In this document: one piece after another, positions 1 through 12,059 of the stretch
Position numbering within the stretch: the first letter of the stretch is position 1
Layout of the letters: the number at the start of each line of letters is the position of its first letter
NCBI GenBank assembly: GCA_036435485.1
Contig: CM071598.1
Location: 196,829,148-196,893,147 of the forward strand
Source of the DNA: Saposhnikovia divaricata
Taxonomy: Eukaryota; Streptophyta; Magnoliopsida; Apiales; Apiaceae
DNA: 64,000 nt
Direction of reading: 5' to 3'
Notes under the pieces: model-generated
Databases searched by the model: none
Seen by the model: only the letters and a program-made list of their open reading frames with translations
Told to the model about the DNA's origin: nothing
Program-made: the position numbers and the translations under genes

Positions 1-393
1 CCTTGTTGTGGTATAAAACTTGTATTGCTGAACTTACAAAGTGCTATTATATTCCATCTTACAAAATTCTAAATTATCAGCAACACTTCTTTACGTCCAA
101 TTATTTTAATTTCACCCTTATTGGCTGCTACTAATAATGATAAAAGAAATGGGTCATCGGGTGCTACTGATAATAATAAAATATAAAACTACAGTAGTAT
201 AAATGGACAGAGACACTTGATTTCTACACCCATCTTGATTTCTACTTCCTTCTTTTTCAACTGATCTTGACTATAGCTGCCTAACTTTGTTTTCTAGTAT
301 TAATTATTTGATAAATATAGAGAATTGTGTTTTGCTGAATATTCACTACCAATACATCACCACTGCAGCATTTTCTCTTCTTAATCCTCAACC
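1..393 (+). promoter_or_regulatory. Upstream region and 5' UTR of the receptor kinase gene
   Basis: AT-rich sequence with no coding signal. A TATA-like motif (TATAAAT, 198-204) would place transcription start near 230 and give a 5' UTR of about 165 nt before the ATG at 394. No other ATG-led frame competes here. The promoter call is an inference from motif and spacing only. Confidence 0.4.
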
Positions 394-3300
394 ATGATTT
401 TCAGTTTTCTCAGGTTCAACATTCTCTTAGTTTTAGTATTCGGAACCTCAGCAACATTCGTATTTTCATTTTCAAGCAATGTCACTGATGATGAACAGGC
501 GTTGCTTTCTTTTAAGCATTCAATAACAGATGACCCATTACATGTGCTAGACACATGGAACAATTCCATCCAATTCTGTCACTGGACTGGCGTTACATGC
601 AGCCGCAAAAGACAGAGGGTAACATCACTTAACCTCTCCTCCTTACACTTGGTGGGTACATTGTCTCCTCATGTTGGAAACCTCTCATTTCTAAGGGAAA
701 TTTACCTTTATGATAACAACTTTCATGGATCAATTCCAAATGAAGTTGGTCGACTGTTTCGCCTACAATATCTTTATCTGGGCTCCAATTCTTTTCAAGG
801 TGCATTTCCAGCCAATTTGAGTCATTGTGTAGATATTAGAAACATCAGTATGCATGACAACGATCTTGAAGGAGAATTAGCTATTGACTTCGCTTCATGG
901 TCTAAGCTTTATATGTTTGGTCTTGCAAACAATTATTTAAGTGGTTCAATTCCACCGTCGATAGGGAATATATCATCGCTTCGTTATCTTCATCTAAGTG
1001 GTAACAATCTAAGGGGGAGCATCCCAGATGAAGTTGGTCGACTGTTTCGCCTAGAATATCTTCATCTGGACTACAATTATTTTCAAGGTGCATTTCCAGC
1101 CAATTTGAGTCATTGTGTAGATATTAGAAACATCAGTATGAGTTCCAACGATCTTGATGGAAAACTACCCACTGATTTTTCTTCTTGGTCTAAGCTTGAG
1201 ATGCTTGATCTTGGAAAAAATCATTTTACGGGATCAATTCCACCGTCGATAGGGAATATATCATCTCTCCGTATTCTTTATCTAGAGGAAAATAATCTAG
1301 TGGGGAGGATACCTTTTGATGTTTCTCATCTTGCAGCAAAATTAGAGTATCTTGATTTGTCAACAAACAGTTTGTCAGGTATGGTTCCCCTACAACTTTA
1401 CAACAATTCATTCCTCTATCTTCTTGGTCTTAACCAGAATGAGCTAGAAGGAACGCTTCCAACAGATTTGGGTCCTAAGCTACAAGAGTTCTATGTTGGT
1501 GGAAACAGATTTTCAGGTCCACTTCCACCCTCAATCGTTAATGCGTCCAATTTGGTTATACTTGAAATTGGGGAAAACAATATTACTGGGCCTATACCAA
1601 ATAATTGGGGCAGCCTTCCTCTTCTTCAATATTTAAGTCTGGGTCAAAATCCACTTGGAGCCAATGACTTGAGCTTCTTCAGTTCTTTGGTTAACTGTAC
1701 CCAGCTACAGGTATTGGGCTTAGATAAGAGTGGTTTAAGAGGGCAGCTTCCAAATTCAATTGTAAATCTCTCCATCACTATGGAGCAACTGTATATGTCC
1801 GAAAATCTTATACACGGAAGCATACCTGGTGAAATTGGAAAACTTGTGAACACGAGAGTACTTGAATTGGATAACAACTTGTTAACAGGGACCATTCCAG
1901 AATCAATTGGAGAGCTATCAAAGTTAGGCGGACTAGGTTTGTCTCATAACAACATTTCAGGATCAATCCCAACTTCCATTGGCAACATTACTCAATTAGT
2001 TCAGCTCGATTTGGGGAATAATATGCTCCAAGGAAGTATACCTACTCAATTGTTTGACATCTCAACTCTAGAGAAATTGTACCTGGCTAACAACAGGCTT
2101 AGCGGTGTAATACCCGACGAAATTGGGTTTTTTACCCAATGTTTGGACCTTGATCTGTCACGGAATCTATTTAATGGGTCACTTCCATCAAACATCGGAA
2201 GCTTGAAACAATTGATTCTACTAGATGTTTCTTACAACAAATTGACGGGAGATATACCCACTACTCTGGGTGGATGTGTGATGTTGGGGGAGCTACACAT
2301 GGAAGGAAATTTTTTTCAAGGAACCATTCCATCTTCTTTTAAAGCTTTGAAAAGTCTTCGAATTTTAGACCTCTCGAGGAATAATATTTCTAAGAACATT
2401 CCAAGATTTTTTGGTGAGTTTCATCTAATTGAATTTCTCAATCTTTCACACAACAAACTTGGAGGTGAAGTTCCTGTACAAGGTCTGTTTTTAAACCTAA
2501 GTGCTTTTTCTGTCATTGAAAATTTGGAGCTTTGTGGAGGTATCCAAGCATTGCATTTGCCTGCCTGTCCTGTAAAAGTCTTGAGTAATAAGAGAAAAGC
2601 ATTTTCCCTGAGAATAATACTAATCCTAGTTCTCGTACCCCTTGGTATCGTGTTAGCATGTGTTGGCTTGATTTGTTATCGACGACGAAACTACAAGAAG
2701 TTGAATGACCCTGCCCCAGTATTCAAGGACAATCAATATCTTAAACTTTCATACCAAGATCTTCTCCTAGCTACAAATGAGTTTTCCCCAATCAATCTGC
2801 TAGGTGAAGGAAGATATGGTTCAGTTTACAGAGGAATTCTTGAATCAGAAGAACAGGTAGTTGCTGTGAAGGTTCTTAACATTGCAGTACGTGGAGCAAG
2901 CAAGAGTTTTTTGGCAGAGTGTGACACCTTGAGGAATATTCGTCATCGGAATCTTATCAAGATCATCACAGCATGCTCTAGCACTGATTATAAGGGAAAT
3001 GACTTCAAAGCATTAGTTTTTGAGTTCATGACCAATGGGAGTTTGGACAACTGGTTGCATCCAACTCCTTCCTATCAAGGGACCGAAAGAAACTTGAATC
3101 TACTCCAGAGACTAAATATTGCCATTGATGTTGCACTAGGACTGGATTACCTACATCATCACAGTCATGCAAGTATTATTCATTCTGACATAAAGCCAAG
3201 TAATATTCTTCTTGACGAGGATTTCGTTGCTCATATTGGTGATTTTGGTTTGGCGAAGTTTTCCTTTTCTAATGCAACTGACATCAATCAAGCACAAATG

Positions 3301-3914
3301 AGTTCAACTGGTGTACATGGAACAGTTGGATATGTTCCTCCAGGTGACTTTTTATACTTTGTTTTATCAATGTTGAGCACTACTTCTAATATTCAGTTGC
3401 ACGATTACTATTTTTGCTTGAACATCTTGAATACAAGAATTTAGAAACTTAGAGGATTGTCCTATGACTCGTATATCATAAAATGTGTTTTTTTTTTTTT
3501 TGCCAATTTTATAAGCCTCTTAGTTATGCAGAGTATGGAATGGGTGGGGAGATATCTTTAGAGGGAGATGTGTACAGCTATGGAATTCTTCTATTAGAAA
3601 TGTTCTCGGGGAAGCGGCCTACAGATAGCAGCATATTAATGGACAATGACAATAATCTTCATGACTTTGTGAGGAAGACACTCCCAGAAAGAGTGATGGA
3701 CGTTGTTGATCCACGGATTGTTCTATATCAAGAAAAACATGACTTGACTGTAAAACAATCACACAGCAGCGCTGCCATGGAGATATGCATAGCATCAATA
3801 TTTGAAGTAGGGATATTATGTTCAGAAGAGATGCCAAGAAACCGCATTGATATCAGTGTTGCTATTAAGCAGTTGCAGGTGGCAAGAGAGAAACTTCTGC
3901 AGGGCAGACAGTAA
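394..3914 (+). CDS. LRR receptor-like kinase, subfamily XII (FLS2/EFR/Xa21-like), two exons
   Basis: Predicted plasma-membrane receptor kinase of the family that senses microbial patterns; its ligand is unknown. Coding parts are 394-3343 and 3532-3914, with a 188-bp GT-AG intron (3344-3531). The join restores the GAG of the PPEYG motif and gives 1110 residues. Order: signal peptide (about 1-25), LRR N-cap with DEQALLSFK and CHWTGVTC, more than 20 LRRs of about 24 residues, transmembrane segment (about 735-761), then kinase. Kinase motifs: glycine loop GEGRYGSV (about 804), VAVK lysine K826, catalytic loop HSD at 930-932 (non-RD), DFG at 950-952, and GDVYSYGILLLEMFSGKRPTD-type subdomains in exon 2. 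The intron in subdomain VIII fits this subfamily. Without splicing, the frame stops at 3444 and the kinase is cut short. Oddities: a 288-bp internal LRR duplication, and HSD where relatives have HCD. It looks intact. FLS2, EFR or Xa21 orthology cannot be claimed. Confidence 0.93.
740..1315 (+). repeat. 288-bp in-frame tandem duplication of LRRs
   Basis: Bases 740-853 recur almost unchanged at 1028-1141, and 949-987 recur at 1237-1275, both at an offset of 288 bp. That is 96 residues, or four 24-residue LRRs. The intervening LRRs are more diverged. The repeat lies in the N-terminal third of the ectodomain, residues about 116-307. Confidence 0.85.
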
Positions 3915-6110
3915 CCTGGATGAGAGTGACAATCTCCATACTTGTACACTAAATATAGGCATCCGGATATTCACTCTCCTAAAGTGACAAGGAAGAGTAT
4001 GTACCTATGCATTTCTCTTATTTCTAATTTTTATGTTTGTAAGTGAGGATCTGTATGTTACTTGAGTTAAAACATTGCTATATTACCATCAGGTTTCATT
4101 GTTATTTTGTTTTGCTTAATTTGGATCTATTTTAACTAATTTGTACCTCTGATTAATCGGCTACAGATGTTTATATAACATCTGTAGTATTGTTAGTACT
4201 GATAATAATTGTGACGACTTTTATTCATATTGGAAACAGGTACCGACTTTTTTCTCAGTTGAACTCTTACAATTTTCACTTTCTTCAGTCTACTCTTCAG
4301 TAAACCAGATTGTTTATACCTTTCATGCATGTACCTACTAAAACTCACCAACAAATGGTCAGGAAAAAAATAACTACATACGTAAATAAAATTTACTGTT
4401 ATCATAGCCTGCTTGTTGCTAGCTACTTTTGATTATCTAGCATGATATAAATCCTCGACCTACATGTGCCTGGAGCTTAATAAATGTTTTGGTCATGCTG
4501 GTGAGAAAGGATTTACATGTTGCTGCTTTGGAGAAAAGCGATCCACGGGCAGAAAATCACAAATCTGCTCTTTTGTAAGCTCAGATTTGTTTAGTCACGT
4601 AATCCTACTACCCTAAAGAGTCTTAGAGATGTTCTCTTAATCTCGATACAGTAGGGGCCATAAACATTTTTATATGTTAAATTGCTCTCTTTGCTGCTCT
4701 ATAGTAGCTTTGGCATATCCATTCTGGAATGTCTTTCAACCTGTAAGTTTGTTAATAGAAGTTAGCAATTGTAGTAGTGATAGCTAATAAACTACTGAAT
4801 AACTACCTTATTCCTCCATCCCAAAATCCATATAGATTACAAAATCTTTTATTCTTTTTGTATTTTGTTAGTAAGGAGATTTACAAAGGACTTATTTTAC
4901 TTGTAGGTGAACTAGTTTTGGGTTAAATTTTCTATCACAGGCCCTGTATCCGACTTCGGTATCAACAAGTAAATGGATTTATTTATCTAATCTTCTCGTC
5001 TGAAAGCTTTTTGCCAGTTTTTCTTGTTTTCAAAATTTTAAATTTTGGCCCCCCATGGTTTTGCATCCTGGTCTTGCCACAACAAATTAGTGAACATTTT
5101 CTTTGTCGCACCTTGGGGAGAATAGTAATTAGTTAGTTCCAGGTGGTCAGCATGTAAAATGTGTTAAGTAACCAACTCATCTAAAACCTTAAGGATCTAA
5201 AACCTTAAGGTGATAGAGGAAGGCCTGGTTAATATTCTAATAGTACTAATCTAACCAAACATCATCTTTGTTATCCAAGTATAGAAACGAGGATGAATCG
5301 TATAAACTAACATAAGGTCATAGAGAGTAGACAGTAGTACATAACTACTGCAATTCTGTTCAATTTTCAATCCGACAATCACATATGTCCAGTGTGTTCC
5401 TTGACATGTACATTGCAGATGTTTCGGTTTGTGAAGAAACAAAAGAAGATAAAAGCAGAAAAGTGGCAACTGGCAAGTTATTTTGTTGTACACTAAGCTT
5501 TCTTGTTTATATATGTTAGGAAGCCAAGTTGCATGTCACACAACAATGATATTTGCCAACAGTGTTCATGTTGCCTCTAGTAGCCTGCGTTACTGCATTG
5601 TTTTTTCTTGGCTGCAGGACTCGAAGTCCACTAACTTGATCTGTTGTAAAAAATTGTAACCACATTTCTGAGTCTCTAAAACAAATTTTTAGTCCGGTCA
5701 TATATTATCTAGTAAAAGAGCTCACTTTCATGTGCTTACTATTAAAAATGTGTTGTACTCCGTAAAACATGTCAATTTGATTTATTTCCAACAAAAAATT
5801 GTATTTTTGTACTGAAATATTTATGATTAATTATGAAAGTTATTCTTTTCATTTTTTACATGGATTCGAATTTCTTAAAAACTAACCATATTGTTCCACT
5901 TTGAACCTAGGAAGAATACTCTAAAATGAATAAATTTTCAATTTTTCGTTCTTTATATTAAAACGAATAAATGGGTGCCGTTAAATAACTTAAGCCGCTT
6001 ATTGTACCAGATTTTCGGATCCCAACCCAATTATTCAAAAAAACGAATAAAAAATTTGAGCATGACGATTTATTTCCACCACAAACATTTTGGACAGAAA
6101 CTCAAACATT
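3915..6110. other. Intergenic stretch without a recognisable gene
   Basis: It holds the 3' flank of the receptor kinase gene, then AT-rich DNA. All ORFs are short, in both directions, with no family resemblance. I see no RNA gene and no clear transposon ends. Confidence 0.5.
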
Positions 6111-6165
6111 TTTTAAGATAGAAACTCAAAAGACAAATGTTTCTAGAATTGTCACTGAAAAAGCA
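6111..6165 (+). promoter_or_regulatory. Conserved upstream block, type A, of F-box gene A
   Basis: The block contains AAGATAGAAACTC, ACAAATGTTTCTAGAA and GTCACTGAAAAAG, and ends 68 bp before the ATG. Near-identical blocks lie before F-box C (41755-41812) and F-box E (50811-50869). Genes D and F have a different leader. Conservation could mark a core promoter or 5' UTR, or simply recent duplication. Confidence 0.5.
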
Positions 6166-6232
6166 AACCCCTCTCAACACTTCAACCCAGAAAAAAAAAA
6201 CCCTAAAACCCTGAAGCTCAACTGAGCCAAAA

Positions 6233-7546
6233 ATGGTGAAAAATGGCAAAACCAAGAAGAAATATCACAAACCCAAAAAACCCCAACATCACTCAAGCCC
6301 ACCAGAAGCTCAAGAAAACAAACCCATCACTGTAAAGACTCTTCCAGCTCATCTCATCCTTGAAATACTCTACAGGACCCCTGTTAAGTCCCTGGTAAGA
6401 TTCAACTGTGTTTGTAAGTCTTGGTTTGCTCTTATTCATCATCCTACATTTATAAAAATGCATCTTGGTTTTAATATTTTAAGAAGCAAGGTAGTGTTGT
6501 GTAATAGTAGGAAGGTGATTGCTTTGTTAGGCCTTGATCATTCTCCTATACCTGTACTGAACATTGATAGGAAGTTTACGACTAGGCCTAATTACCCGAG
6601 AAAGATTAACTTTACTGATTTTTCCAAGAATATGGTTGTTGCTGGTTCGATTAATGGGGTGGTTTGTTTATCTCATTTGGGAGAAATGTTGGGGAGGTTT
6701 GTTGCGTTGTGGAACCCGGGTATTAATTATTGGAGTCCGATTGAGTTTTCGGAAGCTAAGTCTTCGTATGATATGTCGGTTGGGTTTGGGTATGATGCGG
6801 TGAGTGATGATTATAAGATTATATGCATTGTTCCTGCTCCCGTAGATATTGGGTGGTCGTTTCTTCAGGTTTATTCTGCGAATAGGGGTTGTTGGGTAGA
6901 TGTTGGTAGAGGGGGCATTCTTCCTTTTTGTGCTGATAAGGGTTTAAGGCATTGTAATTTTATCATCAGAGGTGTTCCGTATTGGGTAGGAATTGATGGA
7001 GGGGATGAAGAGACTCCTGATCCGGTAGAGGTTTTGGGAAAAATTGATCCTTCTACAAGTTCCTATTTCAAGATATTGTATCCACGACATGTGAAGAATA
7101 AGTGTACTAAGGTTTATCCATTGAACTTGAGGGATTCTGTTGCCGCTCTAATTCACTCTCCTGGTGAGTGTCCGAACGAGATGGTTGATTTGTATGTTCT
7201 AGATGAGAACACTGCTAAATGGACAAAGATGTATAGTATTGGGCCATTTGTGTTTGAAGGACTGTGGATTCCTCAGTGCTTAAGCACTGGTGAGATTGTA
7301 CTTGAGACATGGACAGGGATCAAGAATGTTGCTTCCAGCCTGGTTACTTATTTCTGTGACCCTAAAACAAACCTTGTGGTTCCTAACACCGAAATTGAGG
7401 CATTGGGTCCATTATGGTACGAGTCATTCAGTCATGTAGAGAGCCTAGTACGTGTTAAGGGAATGGTACAGATTGGGAAGGAGCACAAAGACAACAAGAA
7501 GACTAACTCCAAGAATAAGAACCGGTATGTACATTCATTAAATTGA
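6233..7546 (+). CDS. F-box protein with FBA domain, gene A, main exon
   Basis: Predicted SCF ubiquitin-ligase substrate receptor: the F-box binds a SKP1/ASK adaptor and the C-terminal part should bind the target. Read straight through it gives 437 residues, ending at 7544-7546. Layout: lysine-rich leader (KNGKTKKKYHKPKK, a possible nuclear signal), proline/serine linker, F-box at about 37-76 (LPAHLILEILYRTPVKSLVR, then CVCKSWFALI), then an F-box-associated domain with GSINGVVCLSH, LWNPGINYW, GFGYDAVSDDYKIICI, HCNFIIRGVPYW and WYESFSHVESL, and a basic tail. The ATG chosen matches the start used by D, E and F. A GTATGT donor at 7525 interrupts the last codons. Joining 6233-7524 to 9117-9162 gives 445 residues, so the 7546 stop probably belongs to an intron-retained form. 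The target is unknown. Confidence 0.9.
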   Translation: MVKNGKTKKKYHKPKKPQHHSSPPEAQENKPITVKTLPAHLILEILYRTPVKSLVRFNCVCKSWFALIHHPTFIKMHLGFNILRSKVVLCNSRKVIALLGLDHSPIPVLNIDRKFTTRPNYPRKINFTDFSKNMVVAGSINGVVCLSHLGEMLGRFVALWNPGINYWSPIEFSEAKSSYDMSVGFGYDAVSDDYKIICIVPAPVDIGWSFLQVYSANRGCWVDVGRGGILPFCADKGLRHCNFIIRGVPYWVGIDGGDEETPDPVEVLGKIDPSTSSYFKILYPRHVKNKCTKVYPLNLRDSVAALIHSPGECPNEMVDLYVLDENTAKWTKMYSIGPFVFEGLWIPQCLSTGEIVLETWTGIKNVASSLVTYFCDPKTNLVVPNTEIEALGPLWYESFSHVESLVRVKGMVQIGKEHKDNKKTNSKNKNRYVHSLN

Positions 7547-9116
7547 TATTGTTATGAGTTGATCCTGTGCTCTGTGCTTTAAGCTTGTTATGAAATCTTT
7601 AGGTGATAAGTATTCAGTGTGCTGGATTGTTTTATATGTAGAGCATCAAAAGTAGTACTACTCAAAAAGTTGGTCTAGAGATTAGAATGTTAAGTTGTGT
7701 ATAGGTTATGAAGATTATAACTTAGACTGCTGTTGCACTAGCCATGACTTTAATGGTTCATTAATCCAACCTTAAAAGGCATGTTCCTTCACTGATCTAC
7801 CGACTACCAATGTAGCTGGAGTTCTGTAGTTAATTTTAAAGTGTCACGTTAAAGTAAGCATGTTGTGACTAAAGAGTCAGAGATTCCTGCCATGTGGGAT
7901 AAGTTTCATCGAACATGTTTAGCACAACAATGTTCTAAAATCTACTTTATTTCGTTAGGCACGTATTAATACACTTGCATGTTAACCAGTGAAAAAATAG
8001 TATGACTACTATTTCAATCTGATGTTACAATTAAAAAAGACCATAAATATCTATGAGATATTCTGGGTTTCTGAGTTGGTCAGTTGTAACTTGCTGATAT
8101 TAATACAGTTACTAGTAGTAGACTTGTTATGGTATGATTTTGCACTTCTCAAGCTCGCTTAAGCGGTACATTATTCCAGAAGTGACACATTTGACTCCCA
8201 TGAAATAAGAATCATGAAAGGTACATATGAAAGCTAAAGGGCACAAGAAGTGTTGTGAGAATGTTTGTGTTATGACCTGTAAACATTATCGGTCCAAGCT
8301 GCTTGCTGCCCTGCAGCCACGTGTATATATCTGGCCTGTCTCATATTTTATTGATCATGTGCCTCTCTATCCATTTCATATTGATGTGATTTATTTTTGT
8401 GCTTCTTTTATTAGTAACAGCCAAACTGATAGCCCTTTTACTCGACTAGTTGACCGTAGAATGAGGTTCTTGTTTTTTTACTTGCAGTAACTAAATACCG
8501 ATGCTACGATTAAGTACCTAATATTCTGTTTAATGATATGTTTATAAATTTATAATAATGACTGAGGCTGTTTTATTGCTCTCTCTCAACCAGATGTGGA
8601 GCAGTTGAGGCACGAGTGCCTAGGGGTACCTACGAAGTACTCTGATATTTTGGGTGTATATTTCATATGTAGAATTCATTTAAGGATGTAGAATTGGTAA
8701 AGATGCTGATTTTAAGTTCAAACAGTCTGGTGTCCAATCCTTTTAACCTTTTTGTCCCGGAGTACCCTCAAATGTCATTACAAGTAGCTCTTATTTAGAG
8801 TACAATCAAAAACTTTGATAGCCAATTTGGTCCTGTCGAGCAAAGCTAGGTTGAAGGCTGTGGGATCATTTTTTTGGCATAGCCTCAATATGAATTCTAC
8901 TGCTTGCAACATTTTCCTTTATTAGTATATGTACACCATCTTCTCTTTTCTACTAGTCGTGCCCTTTTTTTTCATTTTGTGCTATGGTTCAGAGTTACAT
9001 ACATTGTTAGTAGCATTAATCCTGCTAACTTATCCTCAAGTGGCAAGTCATTCTGTTGTATGTTCAACTGTTGTTAGTCTTTACTAACGCCCATATATAT
9101 TAATTTTCTGTTGCAG
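7547..9116 (+). other. Long intron of F-box gene A
   Basis: No coding ORF of note. Stretches align by eye with the matching introns of genes C, D and E, for example the TTACTAGTAGTAGACTTGTTAT area near 8110 and the CCCTTTTACTCGACTAG area near 8435. This points to common descent by gene duplication. Confidence 0.55.
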
Positions 9117-9162
9117 GACTGAGTTCTTGTCCAAAGAATTTGAATCAGTGTTGCATCTTTAA
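9117..9162 (+). CDS. Terminal coding exon of F-box gene A
   Basis: A TTGCAG acceptor ends at 9116. Joined to the donor at 7525 (1592-bp intron), the split CGG codon is restored and 14 more residues are read before TAA at 9160-9162. The tail reads TEFLSKEFESVLHL. The same tail in the same phase recurs behind genes C, D and E, which is the main support. Confidence 0.75.
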
Positions 9163-9932
9163 GTATATCTGCTGTTGGATAGTGGTGCAGGCAGGAGTGA
9201 AACCATTAGAGGACTGTTAATTTTCTGTGTAGTGCTTTTCTCTATTACTTCAGAACCGTTGTAGTGACATAGAAGTCGTGCTCTTGAGTGAACTTCAATT
9301 ACCTCGAAAGTTAGCTTTATCTGCAACTTTTGTCGGTTGAAGGATATCATTATCATATGACTTGTTATGGACAAATGTTGGATCACTGTTAACTTCTTGG
9401 ATCAGATTGGGCAATGCTACTTTGTTAGCATGTGTCTTAGTGTCTACTAATTATTCTAGTCCGTCTTTTGAACTCCCCTGATCATGGAAATGTCATCTGT
9501 TTGACAAAAGAATTTATCGATATGTTCATTCAGTAATGTCAGATTTAAGAGATTTTTTGCTGATAACCACTTGATAAATGTTATGGCTTCCCCTTAGTTC
9601 ATGAGATGTGAGTAATTTAACCTTTTGATTTCCCTTAAATTTAGTGATTGAAAAAATTGGAGTTGATAAGTATAACTTGCACTTTCCAAAGTATATTTTC
9701 TTAATAATATTTAAAATGTGAGTTTATTTAAAATTTATTTATATAATAAGGGTCTGTGTTTCACGAGGGCCATATGTTTGTGTTGCTAGTAATTTTTCAT
9801 TTCTAATCGGTGCCAATTTGAAGTGATCATTTCATAAATAATTGCAACTTGTAGGTAATATAATTATATTTATGCACTACATTATATACATTATCATATT
9901 ATGATACTAAATTTTTTACAAATATTTTTTTT
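9163..9932. other. 3' flank of gene A and spacer
   Basis: The first ~150 bases resemble the sequence after the terminal exons of genes D and E (GGTGCAAGCA-like and GGACTGTT-like stretches), so they are probably 3' UTR. The rest becomes very AT-rich just before the truncated start of F-box B. No gene is seen. Confidence 0.45.
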
Positions 9933-10873
9933 GTAAAATACTTACCAGGAGACCTAATTATCGAAATCCTGTGTCGAACCCCGGTAAAGCCCCTGGTGAG
10001 ATTCAAGTGTGTTTCCAGGGCCTGGTATGCTCTTATCAACCACCCCAACTTCATTAAAATGCATCTGCATTACAACATTGCTAATAACACTCATGTCATT
10101 TTTAATGCTTATAATCATCGAAATTTCCAAGTGCGTAATCAGAACTATAAGCTTATTTCTCTGTTACGTGTCGATGATAGTCCTGTTAAGTTGCTTGATA
10201 TTGATACTAGGGCTAAGGATAATCTTGGGTATCCTAAGAAAATTAATTTTACTGATTTTTCGAAAAGGATGGTTTTGGCGGGGTCGATTAATGGGGTTGT
10301 TTTGGTTACTCATACTGATGAATTGAATGGGAGGTTTGTTGTGTTGTGGAGCCCGAGTATTAATCAGTGGAAACCTGTCAAGATTCCGAAATTACCTAGT
10401 TGTTCGGGTTCTGAGGGGGTGACACGAACGTCTGTTGGTTTGGGGTATGATGAGGGTGCGGATGATTATAAAATTATTAGGATTGAAACCTCATCTCGTA
10501 TTCCTGATTTTTTTTTTCTGGTTTTGGAGGGTCTCGGGTTGAGATTTATTCCGTGAAGAGGGATTTTTGGAAGGAGGTTGGTGTTATCTCGTTTTGGCCA
10601 CAGTTGCCGCATTGCAATTTTATTGTTAGAGGTGTTCCTTACTTTGTAGGACTAGATGAGATGCCAGAAGATGTTATGGGATTTCAGCACGAAATATTGG
10701 CTTGGTTTGATCCTTGTACGGGGTCGTATAACAAGGTCCAGTATCCAGAATTCTTTAGAAATAAGGATACTTGGGTGCATCCTTTTGAATATAGGGATTC
10801 TGTTGCTGCCATAGTTCAGGCTACTCCCAAATCACCGGACCCAACCGTTGATTTGTATTTGCTGAATGATAAC
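9933..10873 (+). pseudogene. F-box gene B, 5' part, truncated, frameshifted and split by a retrotransposon
   Basis: Homology to genes A and C-F begins in the last residues before the F-box (LPGDLIIEILCRTPVK at about 9942) with only poly-T and AT-rich DNA upstream. The ATG and basic leader are therefore gone. F-box and FBA motifs follow (GSINGVVLVTH, LWSPSINQW, GLGYDEGADDYKIIRI). At a run of ten T (10508-10517) the frame shifts, and FBA homology resumes in another frame (HCNFIVRGVPYFVG, YRDSVAAIV) up to 10873, where the LTR element interrupts it. The gene continues at 20584. Two defects are independent of the insertion, so the gene may already have been dead. No complete receptor can be made. 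Confidence 0.85.
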
Positions 10874-11612
10874 TGTTATGCCCAAATCTGACATAATGAA
10901 TAAATTGATTTGATTACCTAAATTGACGGTTCATAATCTATGATGGGCCTAGAATATGAAGATTGGGTCACTAATGCCCACTATTGGAATCAGCCCGGCA
11001 TATCTTGGCAATAATACTTCTATTACAGGAGCGTCTCGCGATGCAGCGCCTCGCTGGCGATGCTCGCAGGAGGATCGCTTCACTTTGCGTCATGTCTATG
11101 ACTTACAGCGAGATCATTATCTCCTCTTCTTTGGAAGGCTCATGGCCAGACTTAGGGTCGCATGAGTAGCTAAGCACAGGGATCGCTTCGCGTGGCCAGG
11201 CCTCTCAAGGTCGCATGCAGGGGTCCTGTTGGATCTTTCATTCCAAACCTATCCATTCGAGGCCATGGGTTTCTACAGCTAGACCATGGATCATGGATAG
11301 GATTGATGATTCATTGCCACGTCAGCCCTAGCTACATGGGCTTGGACTTTGGCTTATCTCTTAAAACCCTAGCCCGCCTAGGTAACTTGTGGTCCAAGAA
11401 CTACGTCAGGCTTGATCCCTATAAATAGGGTACGTAGGCACCTTGATACGGATGAGAAACAGTTTACCTGAAGAACACCTATCAAGCTCAGCCACATTCA
11501 TACACACAAACCCTAATCCTTTGTTCTTCTTTTGTTAGCAAAATATCCGTATTTTGCTCCGATAATCCAGCAAACCTCCAAAATATTGTTATACAATATT
11601 CTCCATATAACA
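10874..11612 (+). repeat. 5' LTR of the Tat element
   Basis: Starts TGTTATGCCC and ends ATAACA, directly before the PBS. A TATA box (TATAAATA, 11420-11427) marks the likely U3/R promoter, with transcription start near 11450. Short ORFs inside are chance frames. Confidence 0.95.
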
Positions 11613-11635
11613 TTTGGCGCTAGAAGGAGGGGCAG
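11613..11635 (+). promoter_or_regulatory. Primer binding site region
   Basis: TTTGGCGCTAGAAGGAGG follows the 5' LTR immediately, which is where reverse transcription of minus-strand DNA is primed by a tRNA. The same sequence occurs inverted at 12094-12115. I cannot name the tRNA with certainty. Confidence 0.7.
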
Positions 11636-11654
11636 TCATTGAATTGGGAGAACG

Positions 11655-12050
11655 ATGACTAAATCACACAAGAAGAGGAACGATGGTGAGACCCCGGGGT
11701 CGCATAAGGTGAACAAGGACGATCCGCTGACAAGAGGTCCCCCAGAGGACGAAGCGTCCAAGGACAACTCTCAGACTGGGAACAGGGAGGAGCACACTCC
11801 CCCAGCACAGAGGGTGACATTGAACAGCGAGGTCATGTCTTTCCTAAAAGGCCTCGGTGAGCAGGTGACCGCTGTGCATGAAAGGGTCGCAAAGGTAGAG
11901 AGGCGCTATAGTTCCAGAGGATCGAAGAGGAATGCAAGGACAGGCGGTAGAGCACCTGGGGAAGGAAGCAAACTCCCCCCTAAAAAACTCGTTGATGACT
12001 TCGAGGATGTCCTAACAGATCAAACCAACCCTGACTGGAAAGAGGGGTAG
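11655..12050 (+). pseudogene. gag, N-terminal remnant
   Basis: 131-residue frame, hydrophilic and charged, starting 43 bp after the 5' LTR where gag is expected. It ends at TAG (12048-12050), next to the junction with an inverted LTR-PBS piece. The capsid core and any zinc knuckle are absent. Assignment rests on position and composition, not on a recognised motif. Confidence 0.6.
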
Positions 12051-12059
12051 GACTCGCTC

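Noticed and set aside
10956..11428. ORFs in the 5' LTR and their copies at 19927-20399
   Set aside because: They are LTR sequence, repeated in both LTRs, not genes.
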